A stretch of 64,000 bases of DNA. Source: Pempheris klunzingeri. Its lineage: Eukaryota > Chordata > Actinopteri > Acropomatiformes > Pempheridae. The stretch is taken from NCBI RefSeq assembly GCF_042242105.1, contig NC_092034.1:1768644-1832643 (forward strand), given 5' to 3'. A program made the translations under genes and the position numbers. This document shows positions 1 to 14,600 of the stretch, in pieces. The notes below the pieces were generated by a model. The model was not told the origin of the DNA, made no database searches, and was given only the letters and a program-made list of their open reading frames with translations. Every line of letters starts with the position of its first letter. The stretch's first letter is position 1.

Positions 1-493
1 GTCGTTCTGTTAATTGTGATTCCGTCCCAATAAAGAAATAAGGTTCAGCCCTAATATAAAACAAACAACTAAATATTAATGAGGAGATTTTAATGTGTTT
101 CTGAAAGGTTAGACTATGAGGTGAACAGTGTAGAAACGTTAAAATGCCAGATATTTGTATGGAGTCTGGCGTGGCGCTCCTCCATGTCCCAGCCTGATTT
201 TTGTCCTTTTGTTAGTGGTGATCTGGTCCAGTCTGATGCAGATTGAGTCTGTTGTTGTACTGGTTTAGTTCAGCCCTCATCAGTAAGCATCGCTACCCAT
301 TCAATTAATTAATTTGATTTGACAGAAATAGATCAAATATTCATTTAATGCAGAAACATGTTTGTAAATCAAACACCTGCAGCCACAGTGAACAGCACAG
401 ACGATCATTATGAACATACAAATACAATTTACACGATAAAACGATAAAACAACCTTTTGATAAAACCAAAAAAGTAAAGTTAAAAGCAGTCGT

Positions 494-614
494 TTATCCG
501 AAGCTGCCGTCTGGAGGTCTGTACAGTTTGGGGAACGTGAGGAGCTGAACGCTGCTGAAGGCGAACTTCCTGCTGCCCACGTTCTTCTGCACGTTCTCCA
601 TCCTGCAACCGTCC
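494..614 (-). CDS. inpp4b: Soluble-form last exon of inpp4b
   Basis: Encodes [20 protein letters not shown] and then a [10 protein letters not shown] end before TAA at 494-496. This matches the family C terminus (KYAFN...YRPPEGTYG), but the five or so residues that usually follow YG are missing, so the protein stops slightly early. The acceptor is preceded by an unusually pure GT microsatellite (coding-strand sense) that serves as the pyrimidine tract. Confidence 0.88.
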
Positions 615-3600
615 CTGCACACACACACACACACATTGCAGAAACACACACGAATGAACAGTGGCGCGTGGATGTCTAATTACACACACTTCATCAGTGT
701 TTGTAAACCAAAAAAGATTCGTTTTAGCTTGAAAACATCAGCAAAATAAACGATAATATAATACGAACAACAACAGCGATAATAATAATGGTAATAATCA
801 TAATAATATTGAATAAATACCCGTCATGTTCAGTCTGAGGAAAAACACTTTGGTTGAATTATAACATCGAAAATTAACTGAAATAAATCATGTGACACAC
901 GTAGTTACTGCAAAATGAACATTGTCTTCACAGGTCATCACGGCTGCTAAGAGACTTAGTTAAAGTAGTTAAAGTAGTTAGTAGTTAGTTCACTTCTCTA
1001 CTTCACTGTCCAGGAAATCTTCCTCTGATCCTCCATGTGAGACAGGATCTGTTTTCGCTGTCCATTTAACCGTTTAACAAAAGGCCACCGCAGGACAACG
1101 AAGGAGATTCTGGTCGTTTTTTTGCCTCAAATCGACTGTAAGACTCTTAAGAAACAACGTTGGCTCAGTGAATAAACAGCGCTGCCTGATGGGAGATGGT
1201 TCCCGGTGACCTGTACAGTCACAGTGAGGCTCGTAGGGAATCTAAACGCCGTCGGTTTCGTTATTCTGCAGCCTGATTTTATGATATTCAGGCGGCAGAG
1301 GAGAAAATCTGAATAACGCCTGAACAGCAGAAAACAGAGAGATGCTGACGCCTGAAGCCTCAAAGTGCTCCGATCTCATTCTAGTGAATCTAAATGGAAA
1401 TATTGAGACTGTGATTTTTTTTTCTTTTGCAGTTATTTAAAAGCAAAAATGTGCAGAACTTTTAAAGGTTTTGGGACAAAACTTTTAAACTGAAGAGGAA
1501 GTTAGTAAAATCTGTCCTTTCCTGTGACGTGCTTGGACGGTTTGTCTTCTCCTGAATGAAGCCTCACTGCTTTGATTTAGAAATATTACTTGTTTTATAT
1601 ATAGTTTCACTTCACTCTAATAAACTTCTGACTCTGCTGAACTTGTCGGACAAGCAAAGAAGAATCTTTTTAGTTTTAGTGTCTAAAGTGAGACAGCCGT
1701 GTGGTCCAGTGCTCCCAGTCCGGCCTACTGGTATTTGGCCAGCAGTAACACCAGGCTGAGGATGAGCCACAGGACCAGCAGGTGGGAGGTCACCAGGAGG
1801 AAGGCCACCGGGTACAGGTGTCGTCTGGGGGCTTTGGGGGCCAAAGCCAGCGGGAGCCAGGAGCTCTGGAGGCCCGGGGGACGCTCCCCTGGGTCCAGCC
1901 CACAGACAGTGAGCCCTGACTGGGCATAACAGCCGAGCATCTGCCCCCAGGACAGACGGGACCTGGAGGAGCAGCAGGAGGAGGAGGAGTGTGTGTGTGT
2001 GTGTGTGTGTGATGAAGATAAAGAGAAGAGAAAAAAGGATGATAGTGATCCCAAAAGAAAGAAAGAAGAGAAAAAAGGGGGAATAAGACGTGAAGCAAAG
2101 AGAAAAGAAAAGAAAAGTTAAACTGAAAATGTTCTGTGACATGAAAAAGAAAAGAAACGAGGACAAAGGGAAGGAGAAGAAAAGAAGGGAGGAAGGAGAA
2201 GAAAAGAAGGGAGGAAGAGGAGGAAAACAAGGGAGGAAGGAGAAGAAAAGAAGGGAGGAAGGAGAGGAGAAGAAGGGAGGAAGGAGAGGAAAAGAAGGGA
2301 GGAAGGAGAAGAAAAGAAGGGAGGAAGGAGAGGAGAAGAAGGGAGGAAGAGGAGGAAAAGAAGGGAGGAAGGAGAGGAAAACAAGGGAGGAAGGAGAAGA
2401 AAAGAAGGGAGGAAGGAGAGGAGAGGAAGGGAGGAAGGAGAGGAGAAGAAGGGAGGAAGGAGAGGAAAACAAGGGAGGAAGGAGAGGAGAAGAAGGGAGG
2501 AAGGAGAGGAAAAGAAGGGAGGAAGAGGAGGAAAAGAAGGGAGGAAGGAGAGGAGAAGAAGGGAGGAAGAGGAGGAGAAGAAGGGAGGAAGGAGAGGAAA
2601 ACAAGGGAGGAAGGAGAGGAAAAGAAGGGAGGAAGGAGAGGAGAAGAAGGGAGGAAGGAGAGGAAAACAAGGGAGGAAGGAGAGGAGAAGAAGGGAGGAA
2701 GGAGAGGAAAAGAAGGGAGGAAGAGGAGGAAAACAAGGGAGGAAGGAGAGGAAAAGAAGGGAGGAAGGAGAAGAAAAGAAGGGAGGAAGGAGAGGAAAAG
2801 AAGGGAGGAAGAGGAGGAAAAGAAGGGAGGAAGGAGAGGAGAAGAAGGGAGGAAGAGGAGGAAAAACAGGGAGGAAGGAGATGAAAAGAAGGGAGGAAGA
2901 GGAGGAAAAACAGGGAGGAAGGAGATGAAAAGAAGGGAGGAAGAGGAGGAAAAACAGGGAGGAAGGAGATGAAAAGAAGGGAGGAAGGAGAGGAGAAGAA
3001 GGGAGGAAAGAGAGGAGAAGAAGGGAGGAAGAGGAGGAGAAGAAGGGAGGAAGGAGAGGAAAACAAGGGAGGAAGGAGAGGAAAACAAGGGAGGAAGGAG
3101 AAGAAAAGAAGGGAGGAAGGAGAGGAGAAGAAGGGAGGAAGGAGAGGAAAACAAGGGAGGAAGGAGAGGAGAAGAAGGGAGGAAGGAGAAGAAAAGAAGG
3201 GAGGAAGGAGAGGAAAAGAAGGGAGGAAGAGGAGGAAAAGAAGGGAGGAAGGAGAGGAGAAGAAGGGAGGAAGAGGAGGAAAAACAGGGAGGAAGGAGAT
3301 GAAAAGAAGGGAGGAAGGAGAGGAGAAGAAGGGAGGAAGGAGAGGAGAAGAAGGGAGGAAGAGGAGGAGAAGAAGGGAGGAAGAGGACGGTCGTGTGCGT
3401 CGGGGGTAAAAAGCAAAAGCGAACCTCCTCATGCAGTCGAGCGCCGTGCTGAAGTGCTGCTGGCCGAGTGTGTGTCGCTCCCGCAGTAACACACACTGCT
3501 CCAGCGTCACCGACATCGCCGTCCGGTCCTTCGCGCTCTTGCAGCTCGTCAGACGCACGCCGTTCACCTTTCGACACACCTGAACACACACACAGATTAG

Positions 3601-4908
3601 AAAACAGAATAGAATTAAAGTATGTGGAATAATAAGGACGGGTTTAAACAGGAAGCTGATTAAACTCAAAGTGACCTCTTTCATTTGACTCGTTCTTTTA
3701 AAAACACGACTTTAAGGACTTCAGACACACTAAAGAGACGCTGGACGCTTCTGTTATTATCTGTGTTTTCTGATTCATTTCAAGAGTTCACTGTTAAAAA
3801 CAAGGGAGGCCTTTGAAGAAGCGTGCGATTTGATCTTTTCTTCACGATCCAGGCTCATTTTCCAGGTTTCATCTCACAGACCGTCGGCCGTCTTACCGCA
3901 GCAGCGAGCCACAGGACCTCCACGTTCTTCCTCTTCCTGGTTTCCACGCTGCGGTGCAGAGAGGACAACAGGTCTGACAGTGACTGGATACCAGCTGAGG
4001 AGACAGAGACGGGTTCAGTTTGGCTGCAGCTCCTGAAGACGATCACGTCAAAATGAAGTTTACTGTTCAAAATGACTGGTGGGTAGAAAAACTTTTGGAA
4101 TTGATCCAGTAGATCGTTTGGTTCAAACCCACCAGACTCCATTGACAAAACCAGTGATTTTACATGGGAGTGGCTATTCTACTACTGCTTTGATTGATTA
4201 GTTTGTTTGTGTCGTTGTGTGTTTCTTTGGTGTTTTACAGGGTTCGTTTGTATCCAACACAATATTTGTGACACACATAATATAAACATACTAACTGTGT
4301 GAGGCAGCAGCAGACCAGCAGCTCCTGTGCTCTGCAAGCTAAAATCAGTGTTTTAGTGAATGTAGTCTGGTGTGTGTGCAGAGAGCGATATAACGGCTGT
4401 TTGTGGTTAAACCAAAAGGATCTTCCAGGTCTCTCTCTGTAGGGATCCTTTCCATGATGCTGTCACACACTTAGAATAACACTCTGAGCCTGTCAGTGGA
4501 TCAAACAAGCTCTTTTAGTGGACCTACTGTGATCGAGCCATTGCAGCCAGTTCTCGGCCAAGATGATCTACTGGACCAGTTCCAACATCTTTTGTACAAA
4601 CCAGTAAAAAAAACAGATTTATTTTACCCATTTCAGGTAGTTTGTCTCTCAGTGCGCTGCAGTAGGACTGGAGGCGCTCACAGCTCTGCTGGTTCACTCT
4701 CTCCTGCAGGGAACTGTCGCCAAACCTGAGATAAACACACAGAAAACTGTGTTAACTAACGTGGACTTTAACCAAAACTTCAGTGGACATTTCTGTGGAA
4801 AGAACAGCAGGTCTCATTTTCAGTTTTACAGGATTTTAGCACAAAAGCAAAGTTAAACACAGATAAAACATTGTTTACGTTTTCTACTGCCGCCAAACAT
4901 TAGAGCAG

Positions 4909-4959
<51 letters not shown>

Positions 4960-5392
4960 ACCTCTCAGCCAGACTCTGCTGCTGGTTGATCCCGATGTTG
5001 AAGAGAACAGGATGAACTTGAATCAAGCGCCCCTCTTTCACTTCCTGCGGCAGCGACCCGAAGGTCTCCGGGGGCAACGGCACCTCGACGACCAAACTGC
5101 TCCTGAGCGTGGAGACGAGAGCGTGATGATGATGATGATGATGATGATGATGGTGATGATGATGGTGATGATGATGGTGTGTGTGTGTGTGTGTTTCCCA
5201 CCATGTTCCGGTGAGTGTCGGCAGCAGGTCGTCCAGCTGCTCACTTTTCGCCTCGGTGACGGCGAACATGACTCTGCTCAGGTCGGCCACACCCACCTCC
5301 ATGTCCTCCAGCATCCCCACCTCGTCACCTGACACACACACACACACACACACACACCATGTACGTCCACATAGAGCGTGTGCAGCAGGCCA

Positions 5393-5438
<46 letters not shown>

Positions 5439-8400
5439 CGTAGGTGCTGAGCAGCCCCTCGAACTGAACCAGGACGCCGACAGAGTGAAGCTGCTGCAGG
5501 AAGTCTGGATCCTCCAGGCCTCCGTACAGCTTCAGAGTGAAACCACACACGGCTGCTGAGAGCTGAGACACAGACGGGACGTCAGCACGGGATCACGGGA
5601 TCACGGGATCACGGGATCACGGGATCACGGGATCACGGGACCTTTTCAAAGTGTCCGAGGGGACGACTGACGCCCGAGTTCGGCTTTATTCCATCTTTGT
5701 CAGACACACTTTGAGCCACAAGCAGAGTATTTTCCTCCTTATTTTATCTATATTTTCCTTTTCTAACTTCTTAAGTAAGGAGCAGACGAACAGGTTAACA
5801 AGGGTCACATGTGACAAAACAAAGGTGGGTTACGCTCAGTGGTGCAGATGGTCAGTCCAGTCCTGAACTGATGGTGACTTTGGTTGCAGCCATTTCCAGG
5901 TTATGGCCTAAAATTCTTTAAAGATACTTGAAAAAATGCTAATTTATATGTGTTGCCATCGACTACTGTACTCAAAGCTTTCCACCTCCACAGGTATAAA
6001 AGTATATCCGCTCAGTTTGTTATGTGCAAATTAACGTTGATTACATTTGACGTTGACAGACCAAAACCGGAGATATGATAGTTTTAATTTGATGGGATGG
6101 GCAGGCGTCGCATTTCTTTCGATATGTTCGTCATTTTTTGTAATTTTACAAAACGGAAAAAAGTGATAAAAACTGACGGATACATATTTTTGTACTATCA
6201 AATTAAAACTATCATATCTATGGTTTTACATGGTCTGTCAACGTCAAACAAGAACTGGGAGAGAGTTTCAAATCTGCACTTTCCAGTGAAGTTGACAGCA
6301 GCGCTCCAGGTGACTTAGTTCTTTTGTTACGGCGCTTTGAAAACGTCACGTGATCCGATCACACTGGCGTGATCGCAGACCTCTAAGGGTTAAAAAATGT
6401 GCAACCAAGAAATCCCTGTTGAAACATCCCCTCCCACATTTATGGACTAGAGTTGGTGAATATTTCCATCATATGAGCAGATTAACTCCAGACTGACTCT
6501 CTCACCGCCTGGCTGAAGACGGCGTGGTGCCTCTGGACGATCTGTGGAGGTCCCCGTTCCACGGTCGCCGCCACCGCCCCCTGCAGGACCACGAAGGTCA
6601 TGGCGGCCCGGGCCTTCGCCACCGCCTCGCGCACACAGTCCCTGAGAGTGACGACCAGGGGGAGCAGCTGCTCCTGCCAGGAGGACGCAGAGCAGAAGGA
6701 GGAGGAAGCTGGAGGAGACACGTCGTTCGCTTAATAATCAATAAACCAAAGTTTCTGCACCCCCCCAGTAAAGGGACAGTTCAGATTTTTTCAAGTGTGG
6801 TTGTCTGAGGTCCTCACAGTCACTGTGTTATGTACAGCAGAGTATTTTCACTGTGTTACATCATCATCAGACAACCCTTTGTGACGGGGAGCTCTTTTCA
6901 AAGCCACCAAACTCCATTCATAAAAATAGTAATTTTACCTCGCAACACTCAAGAATTGGCAGCAGTAGACCAGTAACTCCTGAGTTAAGTGCCGCCTTGA
7001 TCAGTTGGTTTTCTCGTGTTCCTGTATGACTTTAGTGTTTTAAACTAAATTGTTAGTTTGTTGTTCAAGGCAGCGGTAGACCTGCAACTCTTATGTTCTG
7101 TGAGGTAAAATTACTGGTTTTGTCAATGGAGTCTGGTGGCTTTGAAGAGAGAACAGCTTCAGTTCCCTGTCAGAAAGGGCAGAGACATAAACAACATAAA
7201 GCAGTGAAAATATTCTATACAGAGCGTGAACTCACACTAACTGGACCTTTTTTAGGAGGCTGAATCCTTTTTTTGCTGCCTCTGTCCACAAGAAAGTCCT
7301 CATACAGACACACTTCATCAAATCCAAACTATCCCTTTAAACTCATCAGTGTCATTCAAAACCTTCCGGAGAAATGAAACTACGTCCCACCGGTGTGCTG
7401 AGAGTTTGTGTCTGCCCCCGTGGCTTCCTGCTGCTCTGATGATGTCATTTCCTGTGGGCGGTCCTCCCGTCCCTGCAGCCGGTCCACCATGGCGACGATG
7501 CAGTTGAGGCTCATGGCGACGTTGGCCCACGCCCTGTCCTACAAGAACACACGGTCAACCCCAGGAGGTCATAACGATGAGCAGCAGCACATAATCCAAA
7601 GTTATTAGTTGATTTCTTTTAACTCCCACTTGCCCATTCCTCCTCGTCGTACTCCACGTCCTGCCGGTCGCCGTCCTGTTGCCACAGCAAGGTGGGGCCC
7701 TCCTGATTGTAGTCACAGATCAAGCCGTTGCTGTGGACGTGGCAGCTGTTGGAGTTGGCCAAGCACTGGCTGTGGATCGCCAACAGGGCGCTTTTCACCA
7801 GCTCGTCTTTGAGCGCGTGGACGAACTGCTCCGTCTGAGTGAGAGGAAGAAGGAAGAGGTCAGGACATCACAAAATGTATAAACCTGGGCCTTATTTTGC
7901 ATATTTTGGGTTTGAAATGACTCGTGGATACAAAAACTCACCTGGTTTAAACCCACCAGACTCCATTGACAAAAACAGTGATTTAACATGGGAGTTGCTG
8001 GTCTATTGATGCCTCGATTGGTTAGTTTGTTTGTCTTAATGTGTGACTGCTGTGTTTTAAAGGGTTAGTTCAGATCCAACACAATATTTGTGTAACACAC
8101 AATAACACAAGCAAACTAACCAGTAAAGACAGCTCCTGTGTCCTGTGAGCTAAAATCAGTGTTTTAGTGAATGTAGTCTGGTGTGTGTGCAGAGAGCGAT
8201 ATAACGGCTGTTTGTGGTTAAACCAAAAGGATCTTCCAGGTCTCTCTCTGTAGGGATCCTTTCCATAATGCTGTCACACACTTAGAATAACACTCTGAGC
8301 CTGTCAGTGGATCAAACAAGCTCTTTTAGTGGACCTACTGTGATCAGGTGCAGTTGTCCCAAAGGATCACGTTGCAGCCATTGCAGCCCGTTTGGTGGCT

Positions 8401-11154
8401 GCTGGCTGAGGTGATCTACTGGACCAGTTCCAACACTTTTTAGACGGGATATTCCTGTCTGACACCTGTGCTTTTGCTTCCCTCCTCACCTGTTGAACCA
8501 GGCCGTCCAGGACCTGCTGCAGCCGGCCGGCGTTCAGCTCCAGAGAGACGGCCAGCAGCTCCTCGGCGAGCCCGAACACCAGAGGCTGCAGCTGGGCCAC
8601 GCTGGCCAGCAGCTCCCTCGCTCTGGAGCTCTCGTCCTCGGAGTACGAGATGGAGCTGGAGAGAGACAGAAAGTCAACCAAAAACACAATAAAGCATCAT
8701 ATCCAATCACATATCAGGATCAGGAGAAAAGCCCTAATAGGAAACACTGTGACTGCCTCTATACACGTGTTTTCCGCGACTTGAATTCTCAGTGAAAAGA
8801 CTATTTGAAGGCATCATGGCTTCCCTTTTTTATCCAAGAAGACTGAGGATCCCAATAATTCAACAAAATGCAGCGTATTTGTGTGCTAATCTACAAAGCA
8901 ATGTCACTAATCCAGACAGAGCAGAGATTACAGAGACTAATCCACAGGCAGGGAGAATAGGGAGAGCAAAGAGGGAGGGAAACCTGGGGGTGAGGAGCTT
9001 TCCCAACCTGTCTCTGGGGGGGATGTGTCTGCTCAGCAGCCTCTTCAGCCCTCCGTGTTTGAAGGCGCGGTGGTGATCAGCCGGAGCGCCGAACGTTATC
9101 ACCTCGTACCAAACGCCTGGAGGGAAGCGAACGAGAAAAAAGGGGGAAATGTTGCACAAAAGAAACGAGGGGAGGCGAGTCAAAGCCGCAGGAAACGAGG
9201 GCGAACCTGAGCTATCCGGACCGTTGACCTCCATCCTCTGTGAGTGCAGGTTGGTCGGGACGAACTGGAGGTGTTTGTCCGACTTACTGCTGCTCGACTT
9301 GAAACAGGACGACGCTGCAGGAGAGGAAACACTGATTATTAACCAAATAACATCAGTGCAGCCGTTATCTTCACCACATTTATTCCTACTTTATTCTCAT
9401 TACTCTACAGAAGGTGTGATGCTTTTCTATGGAAGATTATCACGACACTTTTATCAGGAGGTTTGTTCTTTATTTTCTTAAATGTTTGAATGTTTTGTGC
9501 TTCTTTCTGTTTTCTTTTGTCTTTGGAAACATGAGTGTTTTCACTTTAACGTGCTTCTCTAACGCATTACTTTTTAATATTTCCCCCCTTTATGTAAATT
9601 GTTCCTATTTTCACACCTCCTCTTGTCCACTCGTTTATTATTTATTATTTTTACTTTTATTTATTTATTTCCCTGCTTCGGGACTAATACTGGAATATCT
9701 TTGTTTCTTACTATATTTTTTCTCATATTCTGTAGTGTAAATACCTCTAATTTATATTTTAGATTTAGATTTCGTGATTATGCACCAAGTTTTCACATTA
9801 CAAGGAATTTGCCTGATTCTGCTTCTTATTTGGTCTTTTTTGTGTTCGTATATCTGATTATAAGTAAAAATACGATTAAATGCCGAACGTGATTATGACG
9901 TCACAGCTTACACGGGAGAATTATTGATGACGGCAGCAGAATAAACAGAATGAACCATGAACCTGAGAGTTTGTCGAGCTCAGTGAGCGTCTCCTGGTAG
10001 CAGCCAATCAGGTGGCCGCAGTGGCCGATGACGTCGTGGCGCAGCCCGTCCCAGTGGGGTGAAAGGTCGCCGAGCTCCTTCACTTCCTGGACCCTGATGG
10101 AGAGACAGACGTGACCTTCGTGTCACTAAATCATTTAAAGCCATGTCACGTCGGTTACCATGCCGACCACAAACCCTCACACAGAGTCTCTGCATGCATC
10201 AGCAGGTTGGATTGAAGACTTTTATTACCACAGTTTAATTAGATTTCAGTGTGTGAAAGAACAGTCTAACAACTGTAAGAATAATAGTGAGAATAACATC
10301 ATAAATATAAGAATGAGAACTCCTCCTGCGTGAATGACGTGTGAGATGTGACGCTGAAGTGCTTTGAAGTGGTCGAAACGACTAGAAAGGCGCCACACAA
10401 ACACAGATCACTTACATCGGTTACCATGCCGACTGTTTTAGACTTTTATTACCACGGGTTGATTAAATTTAAGGCCAACATTGCGATCATTTTACGCACG
10501 GATCGTTTCTGTTCTTCTGAAACAGCTGCAGCAGCCACATCTGGTAGCAGAGAAATAAACTGGGTGGGTTTTGTTTTTTTTAGCATTAAACCACAAAAAC
10601 CTTTAAGCATGAACTAAACAAAGAGCTGCATATCGGACCTTTAACCCAGAAGAACCCACAGTGACGCAGGTGTCACAGACCTTATAGATATTCTAGAAAT
10701 GTCCCTTTACTGCTTCATCCTTGAATCTAACTCAGTGACAGCTACTGAACTTGTTTTAGTTATCAAAAGGTGAGTTTCAGACAAATTAACTAGTTCTAAT
10801 CCTGTCCTAGATTATATGAACCTGTCCTGACTGTATTTTAGGAACAAGTTGATATGAAACAGCTTCTAAAAATAAAGCTGTGACATATTCAACTTGTGGT
10901 TCATTTAGTTTGTTTTATGTCCCCCATAGTTTTACTTAAAGGGTTCTTATGGGTTAATATTGCAGCATACAAGTGAGAAACACGCACACACACACACACA
11001 CCTGCTCATGTGCTCCCGTATGAGTGCGCTCAGTAGCTGTTTGGGTAAAGAGAACGACAGTGGTGTCTCCGACATCTGCTCCCGGACCAGCAGCCATCTT
11101 TGATCCTCCGTCTGAAACCTGTACACCTTACACACCTGGGCACAGAGCACTGCA

Positions 11155-11215
<61 letters not shown>

Positions 11216-11591
11216 TATTCTAGTTAACTAAACTAAAAGCTTCCTGAAATGATGTTGTGCACTTATAAAACCACCTATGATGAAATAAAAAAATACAGCA
11301 TCTTTCATTCTAGTCTTGGTAAATCTGATCAAATTTGTCGACAACCAGCACAAGGAGGCGTCGCAGTAGATATTTACTCGGCAAATACCTGACTAATACC
11401 AGCTACATTATGATAAAAAAAGACCCAAAACTAATGTTGATGTTTTATAACATAGAAAACTAAACTGAAACCTGCAAATCCGCTCAGGAACGACAACTAA
11501 ACTGAATCAGAAACAAAAATTAACCCTTTAACGTCTGAACCATGACACAATTGCCAAAAAATTTAACCTTCTGACAAATTAAATATAAATT

Positions 11592-11623
<32 letters not shown>

Positions 11624-14600
11624 CTGGATGTCTCAATTGAAGGCCCTGGATGCCTGAATTACAGATCCCTGGTGGATTATCCGTGCACTGCATGTGTCTG
11701 ATTATAAAACATTATCACACTGATGACGTAGAGGTCTCACTTGGCGTTACAGGGTTACGGACAAAATAAAAAACGTGACGTAGTGAAAAGCAGAGAAATC
11801 TGTATGAAAAACACTGCTGGTGTCTCACCAGCTCTCATCATGGGGCTGTTTTCTTTGTCGTGGACAGAGCCGTGAAGACTGTCGCACAGCGCAGGACACT
11901 GAGGAGAGAGGAAGGCGGTATGAAGTAGGCGACACGGGGGGTTGAACTTCCCCTGCACCCTGTTTGCAGCGTTGCCTGTGATGCAGCGTTGCCCACACAG
12001 GGCCGCGATATCGCAACCTGCTCGCACACGTCAACAGAACCCAAATAAACCTGAAACTAGCTGAGCAGAAACCACAGAGCCAAGTGTCATTTCACACAGG
12101 CAAGACAGACGAGTGAAGGGAACTGAAGAGAAGCAGCGCCGTCTTCCTCCCTTCTTCTCGTCTAACCTTGTGCTCAGGAGGGGTTTTGTCTCCGCTCTCT
12201 CCCTCCACCTGCAGACGGGACACCTTCACCTCCCCGACCTCGTTCACGCCGTCCATCGTCCTGAATGAGACGGAGGGAGACAAAAAAAACAGACTTTTAA
12301 TGAAATGTACCTTTAAAACACATTTTACACTAAACTTGAGGAAGACTAGTTGAAAAGACGTCAGGGTGACTCACTTCTTTTCAAAAGCACACCCTGTTTT
12401 TAATAAAACATGCAACAACTAGTAGAGGATAGGCTGAATAGAAGAAAATATAACTAGCACCAGAAACTTAACTATCTGGCTTAACTAGGGAGGAGATAAC
12501 TAAAGGGAACTATAACTACCACAAAACCAGCATGTACAAGCCACTGAGAAGGATAACTAGCTCAGCAAAGTTAGATAGTTAGCACAACTTTTAACAAGAT
12601 AACTAGCAAGACAAAAAATACAGGCAAAGACAATGAGTAGGATGAAGCTAGTGACCGTTAAAAGCTGTGAAGACACATTTAACTAGAAACAGAATAACTA
12701 GAAGACAAAGCTAACTGAAAACAGACTACTGTTTTACAACTAGCTAGCCTAGTCAACTAGAACAAAATACATAACTAGGCAGACAAAGTTAAGTAGAAAC
12801 AAGATAACTAACAAGACAAAGCTAACTGAGAAGAGGCTAACTACTCTGTAGCATGAATGAAAACAGGATAACTAGCAAGAGCAAGCTAACTACAAAGAGG
12901 TAACTAGCATGACAAAGCTAACTGAGTTATCAAGAAACAAGACACCTAGCAAGAAAAACTTAACTAGAAACAAATCATTAGTAAGCAAACTTTAACTGAA
13001 AACTAGCAAGACCAAGCTAACTAGTAACAATTAACTAATGAGAAGAGCTAACTAGACACAGGATTACTACTGCTTACCAGGATGAATTTAACTGGAAACA
13101 AGATAACTAGAAAGACAAACTAATAAAAGCAAACTAGCAAGACAAAAGATAAACTGAAACTGAAACTGAAACAAGACAACTAACCAGACACAAGTTAACT
13201 AAGTCAGTTAGCCAGTTTATATAGAAAGATAGAAAAGAGAAATCCAACTCACTGACAGTGCAAATGAGAAAATAAGGTCTCCAGCTGAGCGATCAAGATA
13301 AAAACAAAGGCAATGTAGAGAAGAAGCCAAAGAAAAGGACCTAGTAACCAGGTCAACCTGTGCCAGGTGTGTGTTAGTAACCAGACACACCTGGACGCAA
13401 CATGGCAGCACAGACACACCTACAGTTTGCTCTCTCTCTCATTCTGTCTCTCTCTCTTTACTCTTTCCTGCTCTCCGTCTGCCCCTTTGAACGTGTTGTG
13501 ATATGAAAACAGGAAGAGATTTTCTTTATGAGCTCTCTGTGGAGGTGGAGACTCACCCACCCCCTCCTCTCACTTCCTCATCTGGCCACAGGTATCCAAG
13601 CAACAGCCAATCAGGTGACGGCTCCTAGGCCTCTGTGCCGTGGGTTTCATTCATTTCACTTTAAAACGTTTATTTAAGACAAAATGGGCAATAAAAGGTA
13701 CAAAGAATGTGTAAAGGTGAGTACAGCAACACCTAAAGTCACCTTCACAACCGTAAAGTGAATTTAAAGGACTTTGCAGGCACATTTGAGATGATTTGTT
13801 TTGTTGATTTTCTGTTTAAGAAGCAGAATCAGCTGATTTGGCCGCACATGTGAGCACATTTTTCATCTCTCTCAATGTACTTACACAGAAAAGAAAGACA
13901 AGGACGGCAAAACTGTGTACACATGAATGTGTGTGAAAAAATGTTATATACAAATATATTCCACACGTATCCCGTATATAAAATGTACTGAATATTATAA
14001 AATTGCTGTTTAAACATGTAGAATTGTATTTAAAAATAGTAGAATTAGTAGAATTATGAATTTGTATGTATAGCGGGTGTTTATTGTTACAGATTTATCG
14101 CACTGGGATTGTTTATGATACTACATGGCTGATTTAAGTGCTCATCATCAGAGTGACAGAGCCTGCAGAAACAAACAGCACGGAAACAGCAGTACATTTG
14201 AATTTTGGGGGAGTTTAAGTGATTTTGGAGCTTTGAATGAAAGAGACAGAGGACGTAAGGTGTTGAGGGCCCACATAAAGATCTTCATCAGTGTAGTTGT
14301 GCGCTTTAGTTAGAATATTTTCACAGCTTTACATTGCATCAGACAGACCTTTCCGATGGGGAGCTGAAGGCGTTCACTCTCTCTTAGCTTTTTTCAAAGC
14401 CACCAGACTCCATTCATAAAAACAGTAATTTTACCGCACAAACATGGGAGTTGGCAGCAGTAGACCAGTATCTCTCATGTTACCTGCTGCCTCCATCAGT
14501 TAGTTTTATGGTGCTATTGCTGTGAGGTAAAAATACCTTTTTTGTCAATGGAGTCTGGTGGCTTTGAAGCGAGCAAAGAGAAAGAGAGGCTTCAGTTCCC

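Noticed and set aside
1612..3684. A 690-codon minus-strand frame and overlapping Lys/Glu-rich + strand frames
   Set aside because: Produced by the 22-bp purine minisatellite. The real coding parts within it are the inpp4b exons 3425-3579 and 1725-1962.
4853..5571. His-Thr repeat frames around 4.9-5.6 kb
   Set aside because: They read through CA microsatellites in introns between genuine inpp4b exons.
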